DNA of 64,000 nt from the NCBI GenBank assembly GCA_030272585.1, contig BSYQ01000004.1, forward strand, positions 3,658,001 through 3,722,000. Direction: 5' to 3'. The notes under the pieces were generated by a model. The model was not told where the DNA came from, did not search any database, and saw only the letters and a program-made list of their open reading frames with translations. Below are positions 43,801 through 56,656 of the stretch, one piece after another. Within the stretch, counting starts at the first letter, position 1. Each line of letters starts with the position of its first letter. Both the position numbers and the translations under genes were made by a program. The DNA is from Bryopsis sp. KO-2023. Its lineage: Eukaryota; Chlorophyta; Ulvophyceae; Bryopsidales; Bryopsidaceae.

Positions 43801-46425
43801 AGGATATGGCATGATCTGGGCTTTTTTTTTGTTGTTATTATTCCAAATTTTCTCCCCTTGTTGATAGCATAGACTTCACGATCCAAAGCAGTTCAGTTGG
43901 AAGGACAGTGTTTTGAAAAGGGGCGAAAGAAGAAAAAAAAAAGAAAAAAAGAAAAAGAATCTTGAGTTTTAAATGGAATTTCTATTTTGCTGGGATCATT
44001 TTGCTGGGGCACAAGCCGAGGAAAAAGAATGACCGGAAAAAAAAAACAAAAAAACAAGAGAAGGAAAATGAGGCATTTGTTGAGCCTTTTTTTCCCTTTT
44101 AGAAAAACACCCTCCTCTCTGTTTTGTAGGGACTGGAAAGGAGAAAGGGGAAAAAAAACAAAAAACATGAATGCCACCACAAGTACTTATCTTACGGAGT
44201 TATCATCTTGTTGATCTGTTTTTATTCCAGAAAAAACAAAAATAAGAGGCGAAAACTCCAGTCTTGATTCGTTTATTGTTTTTTGGGCCAAGGAGAAGAG
44301 AAAAAGAGAGAGGAGGGAGGTAGTTCTGTGGTGCTCCTTTTTTCCTCTTAGTCAGGGTATGTGCAAGGGGACTGAGGAAAGAAAGAAAACAGGTGCAAGA
44401 AAAAAAGGGGGCTGATATTCTTTCGGGGGGAAGGGGGGGAAAGCTGATGTGTTGATCATCTTATTTTTGATTTGGACCATAAAAAGCAAAAGGGAAAATG
44501 GGTGGTGGCGGTAAGCCTACAAAAGGAAAATTTAAGGAAAGGGGTGTGAATATTCCTTTTTGTTTTCAGAAAGGGGTGTGAATGTTCATTTTGGTTTTGA
44601 GAAAGGGGTGTGAATAGACTTTTTATTTCGCAGCTTGATTGATACCTCTTTGTTGATGCATTGCTTGGATGAATACATGTTTGAATTTAATGAATTCAAT
44701 TTTTTTTCCTATTTTCCCTTGCCCGACTCTTGCTTTTGATTTTGCTTTTGCTTTTCTTGTTCTTGAAAGATATTTGCTTTTGATTTTGCTTTTGCTTTTC
44801 TTGTTCTTGAAAGAGAATAAGACTGAGATTCAGTCGATAGGGAAATGCTGGTAATTACACACACTTCTTGCTTTGATTGTGTGAAAAATATATTTTGGAA
44901 GAAAAAAAGAAGGGGGGGGGTATTGGGTGGAACAGAAAAAGAGGAAAAGAAAGATTAACAAGAAGGGGGGGGGGGGGGTAGGTGAAAGAGCAAGATGTGG
45001 TTTTGTAGGGGCTTTCAATCTGCAAGTTTTTGTCAAGGAAATGAGAGGGAGAGTCCCTGGGTAAAAACACACAGGTAGCAAGAAAAGGAAGGGAAATCGG
45101 GGGAAAAGAAATGAAGAGAAAATGTAAAGAGATGTTGCAGCATTTGTCGAACAGAACTCATGTAGGTGTTTTTTTTGTTTGTTTTTCTTCTTGGAAGGTC
45201 ACTTTTCCCCTTTCTGACTCTTGTTCTGTATCCCCCCCCCCTTCTACGAAAAAGACTATGAAAAAGTGTTGAAAGAGGTTTTAGAAGTCCATTAAGGTGG
45301 GGGGGGGGGAGGGGGAACCTTTCGATACAATCGGAAAGAGAATAAAAGATTTTCGCAGATATACAGAGAGAGGTGGTCCCTTCAAGTTTGATATTTTCAT
45401 AAATATAGATTTTTTTTCTCGTTTTTTTTATTTTTCTGTGGGAAGAGAGAGATATATATTTTTTTGCTTTCGACATTCCAAGAAGCAACAATCAAAAAAG
45501 CAATGGGGGTTCAAACCAAAAAAAAGAAAAAAAAAGAAAAGGGGAAAGGGGGGTTTGGTAGGTATGATGGACACAAAACAGAAGATAGCTGGGATATATG
45601 ATTAGATATGGTGGGGTGGCTGTGGGTTGGAGTGAATTTTTACGGGGGTGGGGGAAATCTCTTTTATATTTTAAACCTTTTTTTCATTACAGCGGAGGAA
45701 AAGTCGGCAGCTTCTGTTTTATTTGGGGGGGTCAATGCTAGGCAACAGAGGGGAGAGGGGAAAAAAAAAAAGAAAAACTTGAAATATTTGCTGAGGAAAA
45801 AAGAAAAATAGTGGCGAGCCGCAAGGTGTGTTGTGTTGTTTGGGTTGGGTCGAGGGGGAGCGAGGGGTATGGGGAGGTTGGGGGGGGAAGGGGGAGAAAG
45901 GTTGGTCGGAGAAGAAAAAAAGAAAAGAAAGAGGGATGGTTTGTGTAACACTAGTGGTTTTAAAGAAAAGAAAAAAAAAGGTGCTTGCCAATTTTCTGAA
46001 AGAAAAAAGAATGATATGCTCCCCTTCCAAGTGTAAAATTAATGTGAAAGAAACGCAATGGTCGCTCTCCCCTCCTTCAAACGAAAATCGCCCAGTCCTA
46101 TCCCAATTCAAAAATATCGACACATCGAAAAAAACGTGTAGAATTTCGGTGACTGCCCCCAAAGCGTTCATAACAATCAAGAACCCCTCTCCCCTCAAAA
46201 AAGATGGAACTATTTACGAGAGGTCCCAAGAACTCGCATGACAAAAGTTCGGAGCGTCTGCCACACGCGCGCACGTTTGACGGGACATGTATCGACGTAT
46301 CGGTTTACACCGAAGGATCTCGTGTTGGCGTTTCAATAAAATACACAGTATCCCCCCCCCAAAAGACACTCGCAGCACTGCACTTGCACCCCCTCCGCCC
46401 TTCTGCGACACTAGATAGCTTCACA
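40855..46425. other. C-depleted low-complexity intergenic tract
   Basis: About 5.5 kb dominated by A, G and T on the plus strand, with runs of G, T and A and stretches of GAAAAAG, and very few C until about 46030. Tandem repeats include GCTTTTGATTTTGCTTTTGC (44734-44810) and GAAAGGGGTGTGAAT (44535-44615). ORFs here have Lys/Phe-only composition and are not supported as genes. Confidence 0.75.
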
Positions 46426-47896
46426 ATGCCGCAGAAAACATCAGAGCTCGCGGCGGTCCGCTGTTTCTTGGTCGTTTGGCTCAGTGTGGTGCGAACCGCA
46501 CACGGTGTGTGTGTTTGCGTAACGTGGCGGCGTCCTCTGATCTTGCCGTGTTTCTCTTTTTTGTGTTTTTGATCGATCGTGTTGGCGGCGCAGTGGCCGC
46601 ACTGAGTTTTCAGGTGCCGACGTTCAATGGAGACGTACAGGGCTTCTTCAATTCCTATCTGGTGTCAACTTCCAGAACGGCCATTTTTCCAGGTTCGAAT
46701 TTTTCCTCGATTTCTCTAACATCCACAACATTTCAGCCACATTTTTCAACTTTCATATCCTATACGCTGTTGTCGAGGAGTTGAACAGTGCCAACAGGCC
46801 AAATTGTGAAAGCGTGTCTTTTATAACATTGGGATTTTCTCCACAGCTGCCGACTGGTCCCCAATCCACCACGTGGCGGCTACAGGAAAAGCTGATGAGA
46901 TGAAAAAGCTTCTGGAGCTGGGGGCGGTCGTGGATCAGAGGACAGAGCTGGGGGAGACTGCGTTGCACATGGCATGCAGAAGGGGTTTTACTGAGGTCGC
47001 CAAAATCTTGTTGGATGAGGGTGCCGATATCGATGCTGCCACTGAGGATGGATACACCCCCCTCCACGAAGCTGCTACGTTTGGGTCTGTTGAGACTGTC
47101 CAATTGCTGTTGGAGGAGGGGGCGGATCCGGATGCAACAAACCAACTTGGGCGAACTGCAGGCGACATCGTGTGTTCGTGCAGTGGGTCGGCAGTGAGTT
47201 TGAACATTAATCGATCGTGTGTGGTGGAGGGGTGCACGTCGTTTCAGGCACAGGGAGTGCTGACTCTTCTGCGTCAGGTGAGATGCCCCTGCATGGAGGC
47301 TTTGAGCAAACGTTTTTGGAATCCTCCACGATTCCACATCTCATGAAAGAGAACCTATGGCATGTTTCGTGTTTGTAAAGATATACTAAAACAAGATATG
47401 GATAAAAATAGATATTTTAATGAATTTAGTTATTTCACACAAGGCCAAAAGGCCGAGTGCACTCCTTTCACAGACTTGGAAGTTTCACCCCAATGTCCAG
47501 CTCGAGCTGGATATGAGATCTCATATCCAGCTCTCTACCCCAAAGGCAAACAAAGAAGATGAGTTGAGAACCTCCAGAAAAAAAAAAGTGACCAGAATTG
47601 CATGGGTAATCCCAGAAAAATTCGCTTTCCGAGTTGGTTGGATAAGCAAGGAAGGAAGGAAAACTCCAGTTTTCAAATTTAAGAGAGAAAATGAGGGAGT
47701 GAGGGTTTTGTTTGCATTGTTTGTTTGTTTTTTCTTGTTTGATCACCAGTTCAGCAATGAATTCTTGGAGGAGGAGGAGGAGGAGGCACTGGAAGAGCCA
47801 GCGGAGGGAACACCGCCAGCAGGGCCTTCTTCAGCTTTAACGAGGCTGAAGAGAAGAGTCGGGATAAGGACACAGCGAGAAATACAAGAAGGGTGA
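46426..47896 (+). CDS. Ankyrin-repeat protein with signal peptide, 5 exons (233 aa)
   Basis: Exons: 46426-46504, 46594-46692, 46847-47193, 47248-47277, 47750-47896. All are GT-AG, phases match, 702 nt. MPQKTSELAAVRCFLVVWLS opens a hydrophobic signal sequence. Residues about 60-175 form three to four ankyrin repeats (HHVAATGKADEMKKLLELGA, GETALHMACRRGFTEVAKIL, GYTPLHEAATFGSVETVQLL). The tail is acidic (a glutamate run), then basic. Ankyrin repeats bind proteins; with a signal peptide the product would enter the secretory path, which is uncommon for the family. The partner is unknown. It lies in copy 1 of a segmental duplication. Confidence 0.72.
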
Positions 47897-48940
47897 TTGT
47901 GGCCATGTATTACTCTCTTAAAACAAATGGCGAATCTCGAGCGAATCTCACGCTTTTTTGAATATTTGGGGGAGTTGAAAATATCGATGCATTTTTGCTT
48001 TGCAAATTTCTGTTTTGCTTGTTTTTGTTTCTTTTTATCTTTGCTTTGCAATTTTCGTTTCTGTGTTTTTTGTGTGTTTTTATGTGTGTTTTTAGTTTTT
48101 TTTTTCAACTTTTTGTGTTGAGATTGATTGTTGGGAAACATGAAGGTAGAACAAAAAACCACACATGCCTTAAGTTTTAAGTAAAAAGTTTGAGGTCAAG
48201 ATACCTCATTTCCAGAGTGGTGAAGGATGGAAGTCGAGTGGAGTGGTGAAGTCGGGCCATAGCCTGTAGCTATCAGCCTTTTTTGGGGGGGGGGGTGGGA
48301 GGGGAGTTTGGTAAAAAGTTGGGCACCAGTTGCAGATTTTACAGACAGAAAATTGATGGTCAACATTTTTTGAATTCACTTTTTGCTTTTTCCATCAATG
48401 CCACAGGTACTTGAACGTACGATAAGAGACAGATTTTTTCGCTTAAGTAGTGTTTGTAATGATTTGAGTTGGTTCTCCAGTCCTGACAAAATCATGGAGG
48501 CTTTTTTTGCCATAGTTTTTCCACCACCACAGATTTTCGGGACAGAATCACAGCATTGCTCACTAATTTTGGAGGATCCCGAGGAAGACCTGCTGAAAAA
48601 ACTGGTTATTTGGGGAATTGATTTAGGGGTTGATCTAGCACAAACCACTGAGACACATTTCTCAGCCCAAGGCACAGAACAAGCCAAATGATGAAAACAT
48701 ACAAAACAAATTTTGGGTGGAACTGAAGCTAGCATGCATTGAATATTTTCAGCCAGCAAAATAATTCCAATCATAATTTATGTGGCTGGTTTGTGTAAAA
48801 TTCAAAGAGTCGAAGAAATTTATTGTGTGAGGGATGCAGCAACATGAAAACAAATCCTCAAATGACAAATTCACTGAATCATAAAGACTTCGAGAATAAA
48901 AGAAAAAATTACATTCATATGACAAATACAGCTGAGGAAA
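46523..48940 (+). repeat. Segmental duplication copy 1
   Basis: Matches 54064-56370 in the same orientation with about 90% or higher identity in most stretches by eye. It contains exons 2-5 of the ankyrin gene and a non-coding 3' part with TTTGCTTTGCAA-rich sequence (47985-48110) and a G run (48283-48294). Both copies share a possible short coding patch near 48400-48530, too weak to call. Confidence 0.85.
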
Positions 48941-48963
48941 AAAAAATCCTTGGCAGCTGTACC

Positions 48964-51900
48964 TCACTTTTCCTGCTCCCTTGAGGTGGCGACGAGAAGA
49001 CGGATCTCGTCGAACTTCGCCACACATGCAGGGCAGAAACCCTCGGCCAACGTGTGTGTTTTGTAAGCGAATTCGACGAGCCCTGCAAATCACCAGGGTT
49101 TTTTTTCAAATCACCAGTTTTTTTGAAACAGTGGAAGGAAATAATATAATTGAACAGTGGTTCAATTGTTGAATTCACCTGACAACAAGCTTGAAAATAA
49201 GTTGATCGAGATATTCATTCATTTCAGGGGAATTCTGACTAACCCCATCACACGACCACGATTCTGTGGAAAAAAATATATATATTTGCATCTCATTCCA
49301 AACAACAGGATTCAGTCTGTATATAAATAACATTGACTTCAATTATTGCACGATAATAAAATCACTTTTTTCTTTTTACTTTGAAAAAGAAAATCCTCAT
49401 AAAGTGAACCTTCTTAAGACAGGAAAATTAGAAGCCACCCTGAAGAATAACTTTCCACCAAAGAGAGAAAAAATAAATGATGGATCTTTATTGCAACTTT
49501 CAATTTGCTTACTTTCTACAATTTTCTTAAGCAGAAGAATGTTTGGGATGGTTTCCTCACCTTTCAGAATAGGAACAGAGTCTTTTGGACTCCTCGCCGC
49601 CACCTCAGGGATCGCAAGTGACGAATAGGCCAGAAAGAGCTGGAGGGAGGCCCTTTTCGTCTTCATCCAAATTTTTGGATCCCACGGGAGGGATGCACCG
49701 CGGAATCGCTCCCCCATTGCCTCCTCCTCTCGCATGACCAGGTCGATTCTTTCGGTTGAGCGAGTCTACATTGATCACCACAAAACAATCCATCAGACAT
49801 TCATCCCACATAATACAAAAAAAAATTGTTCCGGGCAAAATACGCTCATCCCAGTGTGGTCTCATAATTGAAGGTTGAAACCCATTCACAAAATGGGCTG
49901 AAAATTTCAGCCTGACATCCCCATATGCATTGGTAAAAGTTGTCGGCAGTGCTTATTAAGCACTGTGTAATGATACACACTCAATAAGAGCCTCAGAATG
50001 TTTGATAAAATATATCCTACTGCTTCCTACTGTTTTCAAATCAATATTAATCCTGGTGGGATAATCAATAACAATTGATGATGGAATCCAGCCCCTTGGA
50101 AAAATAATGCATTTCTTATAAATCACCGATAAGGTTTGTAGACTTCTTCCACACTAAAAAAAACTGCCAGGCCACAGAGATCCATAGACTCATATTTTAA
50201 TAATAAGAAATTGGGCTGAAAATTTTATTCATATAATAAATTCTTGTACAATTTTATTCACACTCTATAAAGCCATTGATCTACAATAACAACTCATTTG
50301 TTACAGTTGTCTTGAGGTCTTTTGCATCATTCCAAATTTCAGCGAGAAAAAAAAATTTACACGACATCAAGTCACTCACCAGAAAGGCCTCCATCGCTTG
50401 CAACTCAGCCTTCGTCGAGGGACGACATCTTTCCCAATTCTCAAAAGTCTTGCGCATCCCGGACATCTCGTCATGCACCTTCACCGCTTCGCGCATTTTG
50501 GAGAACCTTGCCGGCCAGTTGAACGCCTCGAGTACCTTGGATTCATCCGTCAATACAGATAGCTTGGACTCGATTTCCAAAACGTAGCTTGAGAGGTGCC
50601 CCATATCTGTTCCTTGGAAGCTCTCGATGGACTCGATCAAGCCCATTATCATCCCCCTGTGAAGCTCCCTGTCCTTGGCGATGCCCAAGTAGAAAGGGCT
50701 CTTGGCCATCATTTCCCCGATGACATCAGCCCCACCCTTTTGTGGGGTTTTTACACCTTGGCCTTTTGTCGTTGTTGCAGCCAATTGTTGGGCCCCAACA
50801 ACGAAATCTCTGAACAGGTCAGAAACCTAGGAATATGGCACAAAAAAAAAAAGGCATTTGAGAAAAATGGGGAAACCGTTTCACTGCAATATAAACATTA
50901 GTATTGCAAAATTATCCGATTCGATTTCTTGTTTTTTCAACCTGTGGCTGCCGGCGAATTCGGTTTTTCTGGAGAGGGGGGGCAGGTGGAGCTGGTGGTG
51001 GACGCAATTGTGGGCGAGACTTCTTGGGGGCTGGGCTGATGGAAGGGCATCCCGGAGCATCCGATTTTGCCTTTTGGCGAGGGGGGACAGGTGGAGCTGG
51101 TGGTGGATGCACATATGGGCGAGCTTTCTTCGGGGATGGGCTGATAGAAGAGCAGTCTGGAGCATCCGATTTTTCCTTTTGGCGAGATGGAGGTGGAGCC
51201 AGCTGCTCCTTATCCTTTTCTGCAGCTACCACGCCTTGCCCCTCTTGTGACTTTGGGATTGGGACTTCTTTTGCTGGCTTTGGGTTTGAGATTCGGATGC
51301 CAGGTGTGACATGCTCAGGGATTCTTGATGGAGGTATTCGGGCAGTTTTTGATGGAAGTGGAAAACCTGAAACACACATGCAAAGGAAATTAAATCCTCC
51401 CTGATCCACTGAATTGGTCCACGCTGACAACCTTCATTGCATCTTTCAATTCAACGATCAAATATCGACAGTGTGGACCGTCAAAAAGTAACGACTGTCC
51501 ACTCAGCACATTATCAATTGCATTCAATTATCACCTGGTGGCTGGCTTCCCTTGATGCTGCTGGGCATCAACCTGACCCTCCACTGCAATTGGCAGATAG
51601 AAAAAAAACAAAGAAGCATGTCAAGCACACAGGAACACCATCAATTGCCAAGATTAAAAAAAAAAACGCAAAAGGAAACTCACATCGTGCGTTTGGTGCA
51701 TCTTGTATGGCTGACATGGCCGCCATGCTGGCAGACCACTGTAAAATTCTGTTACCTGTGGAGTCCTTGCACCCTGACAAGAGAATGGAATTTAAACATT
51801 TAAAAAAAAATATTCGTACCGAAGAGCAAATCCAGAGGGGTGGATTTAACACGCCTTGACGAAGCAGATTTGATAAGATGTCTCGAATCGATGCCATCTT

Positions 51901-52260
51901 TTGAGCAATTGTGTGCCAATAATAACAGAAAGAAAACAGAAAAACTGGGGGTTGTGGAGTGAACAAGGGGATTGAGGTAAGGAGTTCATTGTTTTTCGTG
52001 TTAAAAGCCCTAACAGAATGATATATAATGAGTCAACTTATTTGCAAGACTTGTTCGATCACTTACATCCCAAGTGAGGTCATCAAAAATTTCCGGGTCA
52101 CAGTAGAGGGAACTCTCTGAGCCCACCGTCGCGATGTCAGACCTCGCTGGGGATGGCTTCGTCACCCACTTTTTCAACCTCCTCCCCAGTGACCTCACTA
52201 GGCGAAGGGCTGGGAAGCAAGATGGGACTTGAGACGACTGTTTCAACACCACACTCAAAT
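48964..52260 (-). CDS. Multi-exon minus-strand gene, proline-rich and helical, function unknown
   Basis: Exons resolved from the 3' end: 49083-48964 (stop TGA), 49766-49561, 50826-50380, 51366-50942, 51773-51684, and an exon ending at 51820 whose start (about 51940) is unresolved. Another exon ends at 52077 (reading SLYCDPEIFDDLTWD). Phases match at every resolved junction. The 51366-50942 exon is proline-rich with a repeated SDAPxCxSISPxPKKxRP module. The 50826-50380 exon is helical (GEMMAKSPFYLGIAKDRELH). The end carries CPACVAKFDEI, a CxxC pair. The donor at 50941 (GTTGAA) is weak. The start codon was not found. I do not recognise the family. Confidence 0.5.
49084..50379 (-). other. Introns and short exon spacing of the minus-strand gene
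   Basis: The 477-bp intron 49560-49084 and the 613-bp intron 50379-49767 are A/T-rich with no other feature seen. Confidence 0.35.
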
Positions 52261-53391
52261 ATGAGACATTTCACCATGGTCCACAGGTGTTCACAATAGG
52301 TATGCATGCATGCATGTAAACATATGTTTGCAAGGCATGTTTGCATGCCTTGCATGAGTGATACAACCAACAGGCAATTTGAAGGATAAATGCATCCATA
52401 TGAGGACAGTGCATGTCACTTTCCTTTTATGAAAGGAAAGTTCTTTTCAGCATCTCACAGCGAAGCATGCCAGCATTCCATCACACAATCACTCAAAATA
52501 GGAACCCTATTTCACAGATGTTTGCTGGGACCAGACATGCACGAAAAGAGTCGCAATATGCTTGCAGTTTCGAGTTCTAGCGTCTGGGAGCGAGTCCCTC
52601 CGAGCGACGCTGCCGTTCTTGCAGTTTCACACCCTCATCTTGTGTTTTCCTCACCTTCTTTTCCATCCTGTGGCTGTTTCCGCGAACTTTGGACTGGTTC
52701 ACGAACATTTCTGGACCACAAACGAAAGCTTATTCAGAGTTGGCTGAGAATATGCAGAGCGCCTCTCTGGCGCGACAGCAAGAAGTCACCGTACCTGCAG
52801 ATACTTTATAAAAAGTATTTGTGGCGAGCAGAAGGAGTGTGAAAATGCAATACGCGCTTTTGTATCTTTCAGGCCCGAGGGTCCACGGTCGGTTAACAAC
52901 TAACGCCTCCATGGCGTTCGCTGTCGAAACGCACACAAACACGAACACACACACAAAACACCACAACACAAGATGCATGCACTACCTTGGGTTCAAACTG
53001 CTACTCTTCCACACTACAGATATGTGCTGTTCGGAGCTGTGGAAGGGCGGAAGTCCGCACTGTGTTCCTACCAACGAGGTTAGCACGCACCCAAACTTTT
53101 GTTTCTGACTAACATTTTCGACTTTCTTGGTTTTTTGATATTCTTGATTTTTGGCACAGTCGAGTGCCACGACTATCACGCGTTTTCACAGCTTGTGCAA
53201 AAAAATATATGCTCAAAAAAAGGGCAAAAGATGCAGGACTCCAGAGAAGGACTCTCTAGAATTTTCTTTCAAGTTTTCGGCTGTGAACAAGTTATTTAAA
53301 CCGAAAGAGGCAAACATGTAGTCCCCTTCGTCCAGGAACGATTCGATACTTGGACTTTCTTCCTTTCTTTTTTTGCTTTGCTTTCAAAATC
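52261..53391. other. Intergenic or 5' region of the minus-strand gene
   Basis: Contains an imperfect palindromic GCATGCATGCATG stretch (52300-52360) and CA-rich sequence (52930-52960). No gene is firmly supported; any 5' exons of the gene at 48964-52260 could lie here. Confidence 0.3.
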
Positions 53392-53670
53392 ATGATATTA
53401 GCCAGAAACGACCCCTACGTTACCCAACAAAACGTTGCGCAACCCATGCGGCTCTTTCTGTTGCGGAAATCTCGGGAGACTTTTGTGTCTTTCTTTCACC
53501 GAGACTTTTTGGCCAGACGTCGAAAACTCGACCCCTCGATGATCGCAACCCTTGTAAAGGGGCGCATGCGATGGGACAGGTTGCCCGACGTAGACGAGAC
53601 AGGTAGTGCTGGGTCAGACAAGCGGATCAATCTACACGTGTGGAAGAAAGCATGTTTTCATGTGTTGTGA
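53392..53670 (+). CDS. Possible short exon or ORF, unknown
   Basis: From the ATG at 53392 the frame reads MILARNDPYVTQQNVAQPMR onward for 92 codons to a stop. A GT donor-like site (ACAG|GTAGTG at 53600) leaves phase 1, which would fit the acceptor at 54137 of the duplicated ankyrin locus. That link is speculative. The composition is protein-like, basic and Arg-rich. Confidence 0.25.
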   Translation: MILARNDPYVTQQNVAQPMRLFLLRKSRETFVSFFHRDFLARRRKLDPSMIATLVKGRMRWDRLPDVDETGSAGSDKRINLHVWKKACFHVL

Positions 53671-54063
53671 AATTGACATATAATTTTCCAGTCGCCAGGA
53701 GTTTGCACAGCTGCTTTTTCAAGAGTACTTTCCTGCACGTTAAGTTGTAATGCTCTTGTCAAATCGCACATTTCACCTAAGAAAACAAAGTGCAACAACA
53801 GTGTCAAAGATTGACTTGCTGCCCAAACAAATTCCCACCTCCGATCTCTTCCTCTTACGAACAGCCAGTGACAATCAGTAGTGTGTATCGATCGAAGCCG
53901 TCCAGCCCATCCCCTAAAACAAAGAAAGAAAAAGCAAGAAAAGAAGAACTGACACCTGTCAAACCATGTCGGATCAATGCAACAAGACAGCGATGTGTTG
54001 TGTTCCTGGAATGCCGAAGTGAACCCACAGTGCGGTCGATCAGCATGAGCTTTGTAGAACGTA

Positions 54064-56370
54064 AAGTGGCGGCGTCCTCTGATCTTGCCGTGTTTCTCTT
54101 TTTTTTTGTTTTTGATTGATCGTGTTGGTGGCGCAGTTGCCGCACTGAGTTTTCAGGTGCCGACGTTCAATGGAGACGTAGAGGGCTTCTTCAATTCCTA
54201 TCTGGAGGCAACTTCCAGAACGGCCATTTTTCCAGGTTCGAATTTTTCCTCGATTTCTCTAACACCCACAACATTTCAGCCACATTTTTCAACGGGGATA
54301 TCCTATACGCTTTTGTCGAGGAGTTGAACAGTGCCAACAGGCCAAATTGTGAAACACAGAAAGCGTGTCTTTTATAACATTGGGATTTCCTCCACAGCTG
54401 CCGACTGGTCCCCAATCCACCACGTGGCGGCTACAGGAAAAGCTGATGAGATGAAAAAGCTTCTGGAGCTGGGGGCGTTTGGTTCTGTTGAGACTGTCCA
54501 ATTGCTGTTGGAGGAGGGGGCGGATCCGGGTGCAACAGACCAACGTGGGTGAACTGCAGGGTATATCGTGTGTACGTGCAGTACTAGTGGGCCGAATTCG
54601 AACATTAATCGATCGTGTGTGGTGGAGGGGTGCACGTCGTTTCAGGCACAGGGAGTGCTGACTCTTCTGCGTCAGGTGAGATGCCCCTGCATGGAGGCTT
54701 TGAGCAAACGTTTTTGGAATCCTCCACGATTCCACATCTCATGAAAGAGAACTATGGCATGTTTCGTGTTTGTAAAGATATACTAAAATAAGATATACTA
54801 AAATAAGATATGGATAAATATAGATATGTTAATGAATTTAGTTGAAGCTATTTCACACAACGCCTTCCACGGAAATATGTCAATAGACTGACTCGGAAGT
54901 TTCACCCCAATGTTCACATCTAGCTCCCTACCCCAAAGGCAAACAAAAAATATGAGCTGAGAACCTCCAGAAAAAAACCCTGACCAGAATTGCATGGGTA
55001 ATCCCAGAAAAAATCGCTTTCCAAATCGCTTATCCAACCAAGGAAGGAGGGAAGGAAAACCCCAGGGAAAATCAGGGAGTGAAAGTCTTGTTTGCATTGT
55101 TTGTTTGTTTTTTCTTGTTTGATCACCAGTTCAGCAATGAATTTTTGGAGGAGGAGGAGGAGGAGGCACTGGAAGAGCCAGCGGAGGGAACACCGCCAGC
55201 AGGGCCTTCTTCAGCTTTAACGAGGCTGAAGAGAAGAGTCGGGATAAGGACACAGCGAGAAATACAAGAAGGGTGATTGTGGCCATGCATTACTTTTCAA
55301 AAACAAATGGGGAATCTCGAGCGAATCTCACGCTTTCTTGAATATGTTGGGGAGTTGAAAATATCGATGCATCTTTGCTTTGCAAATTTCTGTTTTGCTT
55401 GTTTTTGTTTCTTTTTATCTTTGCTTTGCGATTTTCGTTTTTGTGTTTTTGTGTGTTTGTAGTTTTTTTTTCAACTTTTTGTGTTGAGATTGATCGTTGG
55501 GAAACATGAGGGTAGAACAAAAAACCACACATGCCTTAAGTTTTAAGTGCAAAAATTGAGGTCAGGATACCTCATTTCCAGAGTGGTGAAGGATGGAAGT
55601 CGAGTGGAGTGGTGAAGTCGGGCCATAGCCTGTAGCTATCAGCCTTTTTTTTTGGGGGGGGGGAGGGGAGTTTGGTAAAAAGTTGGGCACCAGTTGCAGA
55701 ATTTACAAACAGAAAATTGATGGTCAACATTTTTTGAATTCACTTTTTGTTTTTTCCATCAATGCCACACGTACTTGAGCATACGATAAGAGACAGATTT
55801 TTTTGCTTGAGTAGTGTTTGTAATGATTTGAGTTGGTTCTCCAGTCCTGACAAAATCATGGAGGTTGTTTTTCCCATAGTTTTTCCCCCACCACAGATTT
55901 TCGGGACAGAATCACAGCATTGCTCACTTATTTTGGGAGGACTTTCCCGAGGAAGTCCTACTGAAAAACTGGTTATTTGGGGAGTTGATTTAGGGGTTGT
56001 GTCTCAGTGGTTTGTGCTATATCATTTCTCAGCCCATGGCACAGAACAAGCCACATGATGGAACCATACAAAACAAATTTTAAACAAAGCTGGCATGCAT
56101 TGAATATTTTCAGCCAGCAAAGTTTCTTTTGTCCAGATCTTACTCAGCAAATATGGTCGACATCATTTCCTCCATGCACTCCCAAACCACCGGACAAATA
56201 GAATTCCAATCATAATTTAGGTGGCTGGTTTGTGCAAAATTCAAAGAGTCAAAGAAATCTATTATATGAGGGGAGGCAGCAACATGAAAAGAAATCCTCA
56301 AATGGCAAATTCACTGAATCTAAAGACTTCGAAAAGAAAAGGAAAAATTACATTCATGTGGGCCAAAATA
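54064..56370 (+). repeat. Segmental duplication copy 2
   Basis: Same-orientation copy of 46523-48940. Homology starts just before GTGGCGGCGTCC and ends near 56370. It lacks about 50 bp at the AAAACTCCAGTTTTC stretch present in copy 1. Confidence 0.85.
54137..55276 (+). pseudogene. Ankyrin-gene pseudogene (copy 2)
   Basis: Exon 2 equivalent is 54137-54235, exon 3 starts at 54398, and exon 5 ends at 55276. The signal-peptide exon is absent because homology begins downstream of it. A 153-bp in-frame deletion relative to copy 1 (46927-47079) removes about one and a half ankyrin repeats. A CGA-to-TGA change creates a stop at 54550-54552. The last exon is still nearly identical to copy 1. Confidence 0.8.
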
Positions 56371-56656
56371 CAGCTCCAAGGATTGAAAAAAAAACCCTTC
56401 ACTCCACATGGGCATTCCATAGGAAAAAACTCAGCGGGGTGGAGGGGAAAAAAAATCCTTGTACAAGGAACCCCACCCACCAGATCCAATTTTTCTATGC
56501 AACGCGCCACAGCATCGATCAATCTTGCCACCACCAGTTCTGAAAGTCCCAGCGTTGCTATCTAGATTTTCTCTCCCATGTCGTGGCGGCTACTGGACGC
56601 GTGTCCGTGCGTCAGACGTTTAAACGCCACCAAGTTTGTAGAAGTCAAAATGTAGA

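Noticed and set aside
41500..46200. Several Lys-, Phe- and Ser-rich ORFs of 100-174 codons
   Set aside because: They come from homopolymer-rich C-poor DNA; no phased exons or domain motifs.
48383..48691. Short ORFs conserved between the duplicate copies
   Set aside because: The conservation is explained by the recent duplication itself; no start, splice sites or motifs support a gene.
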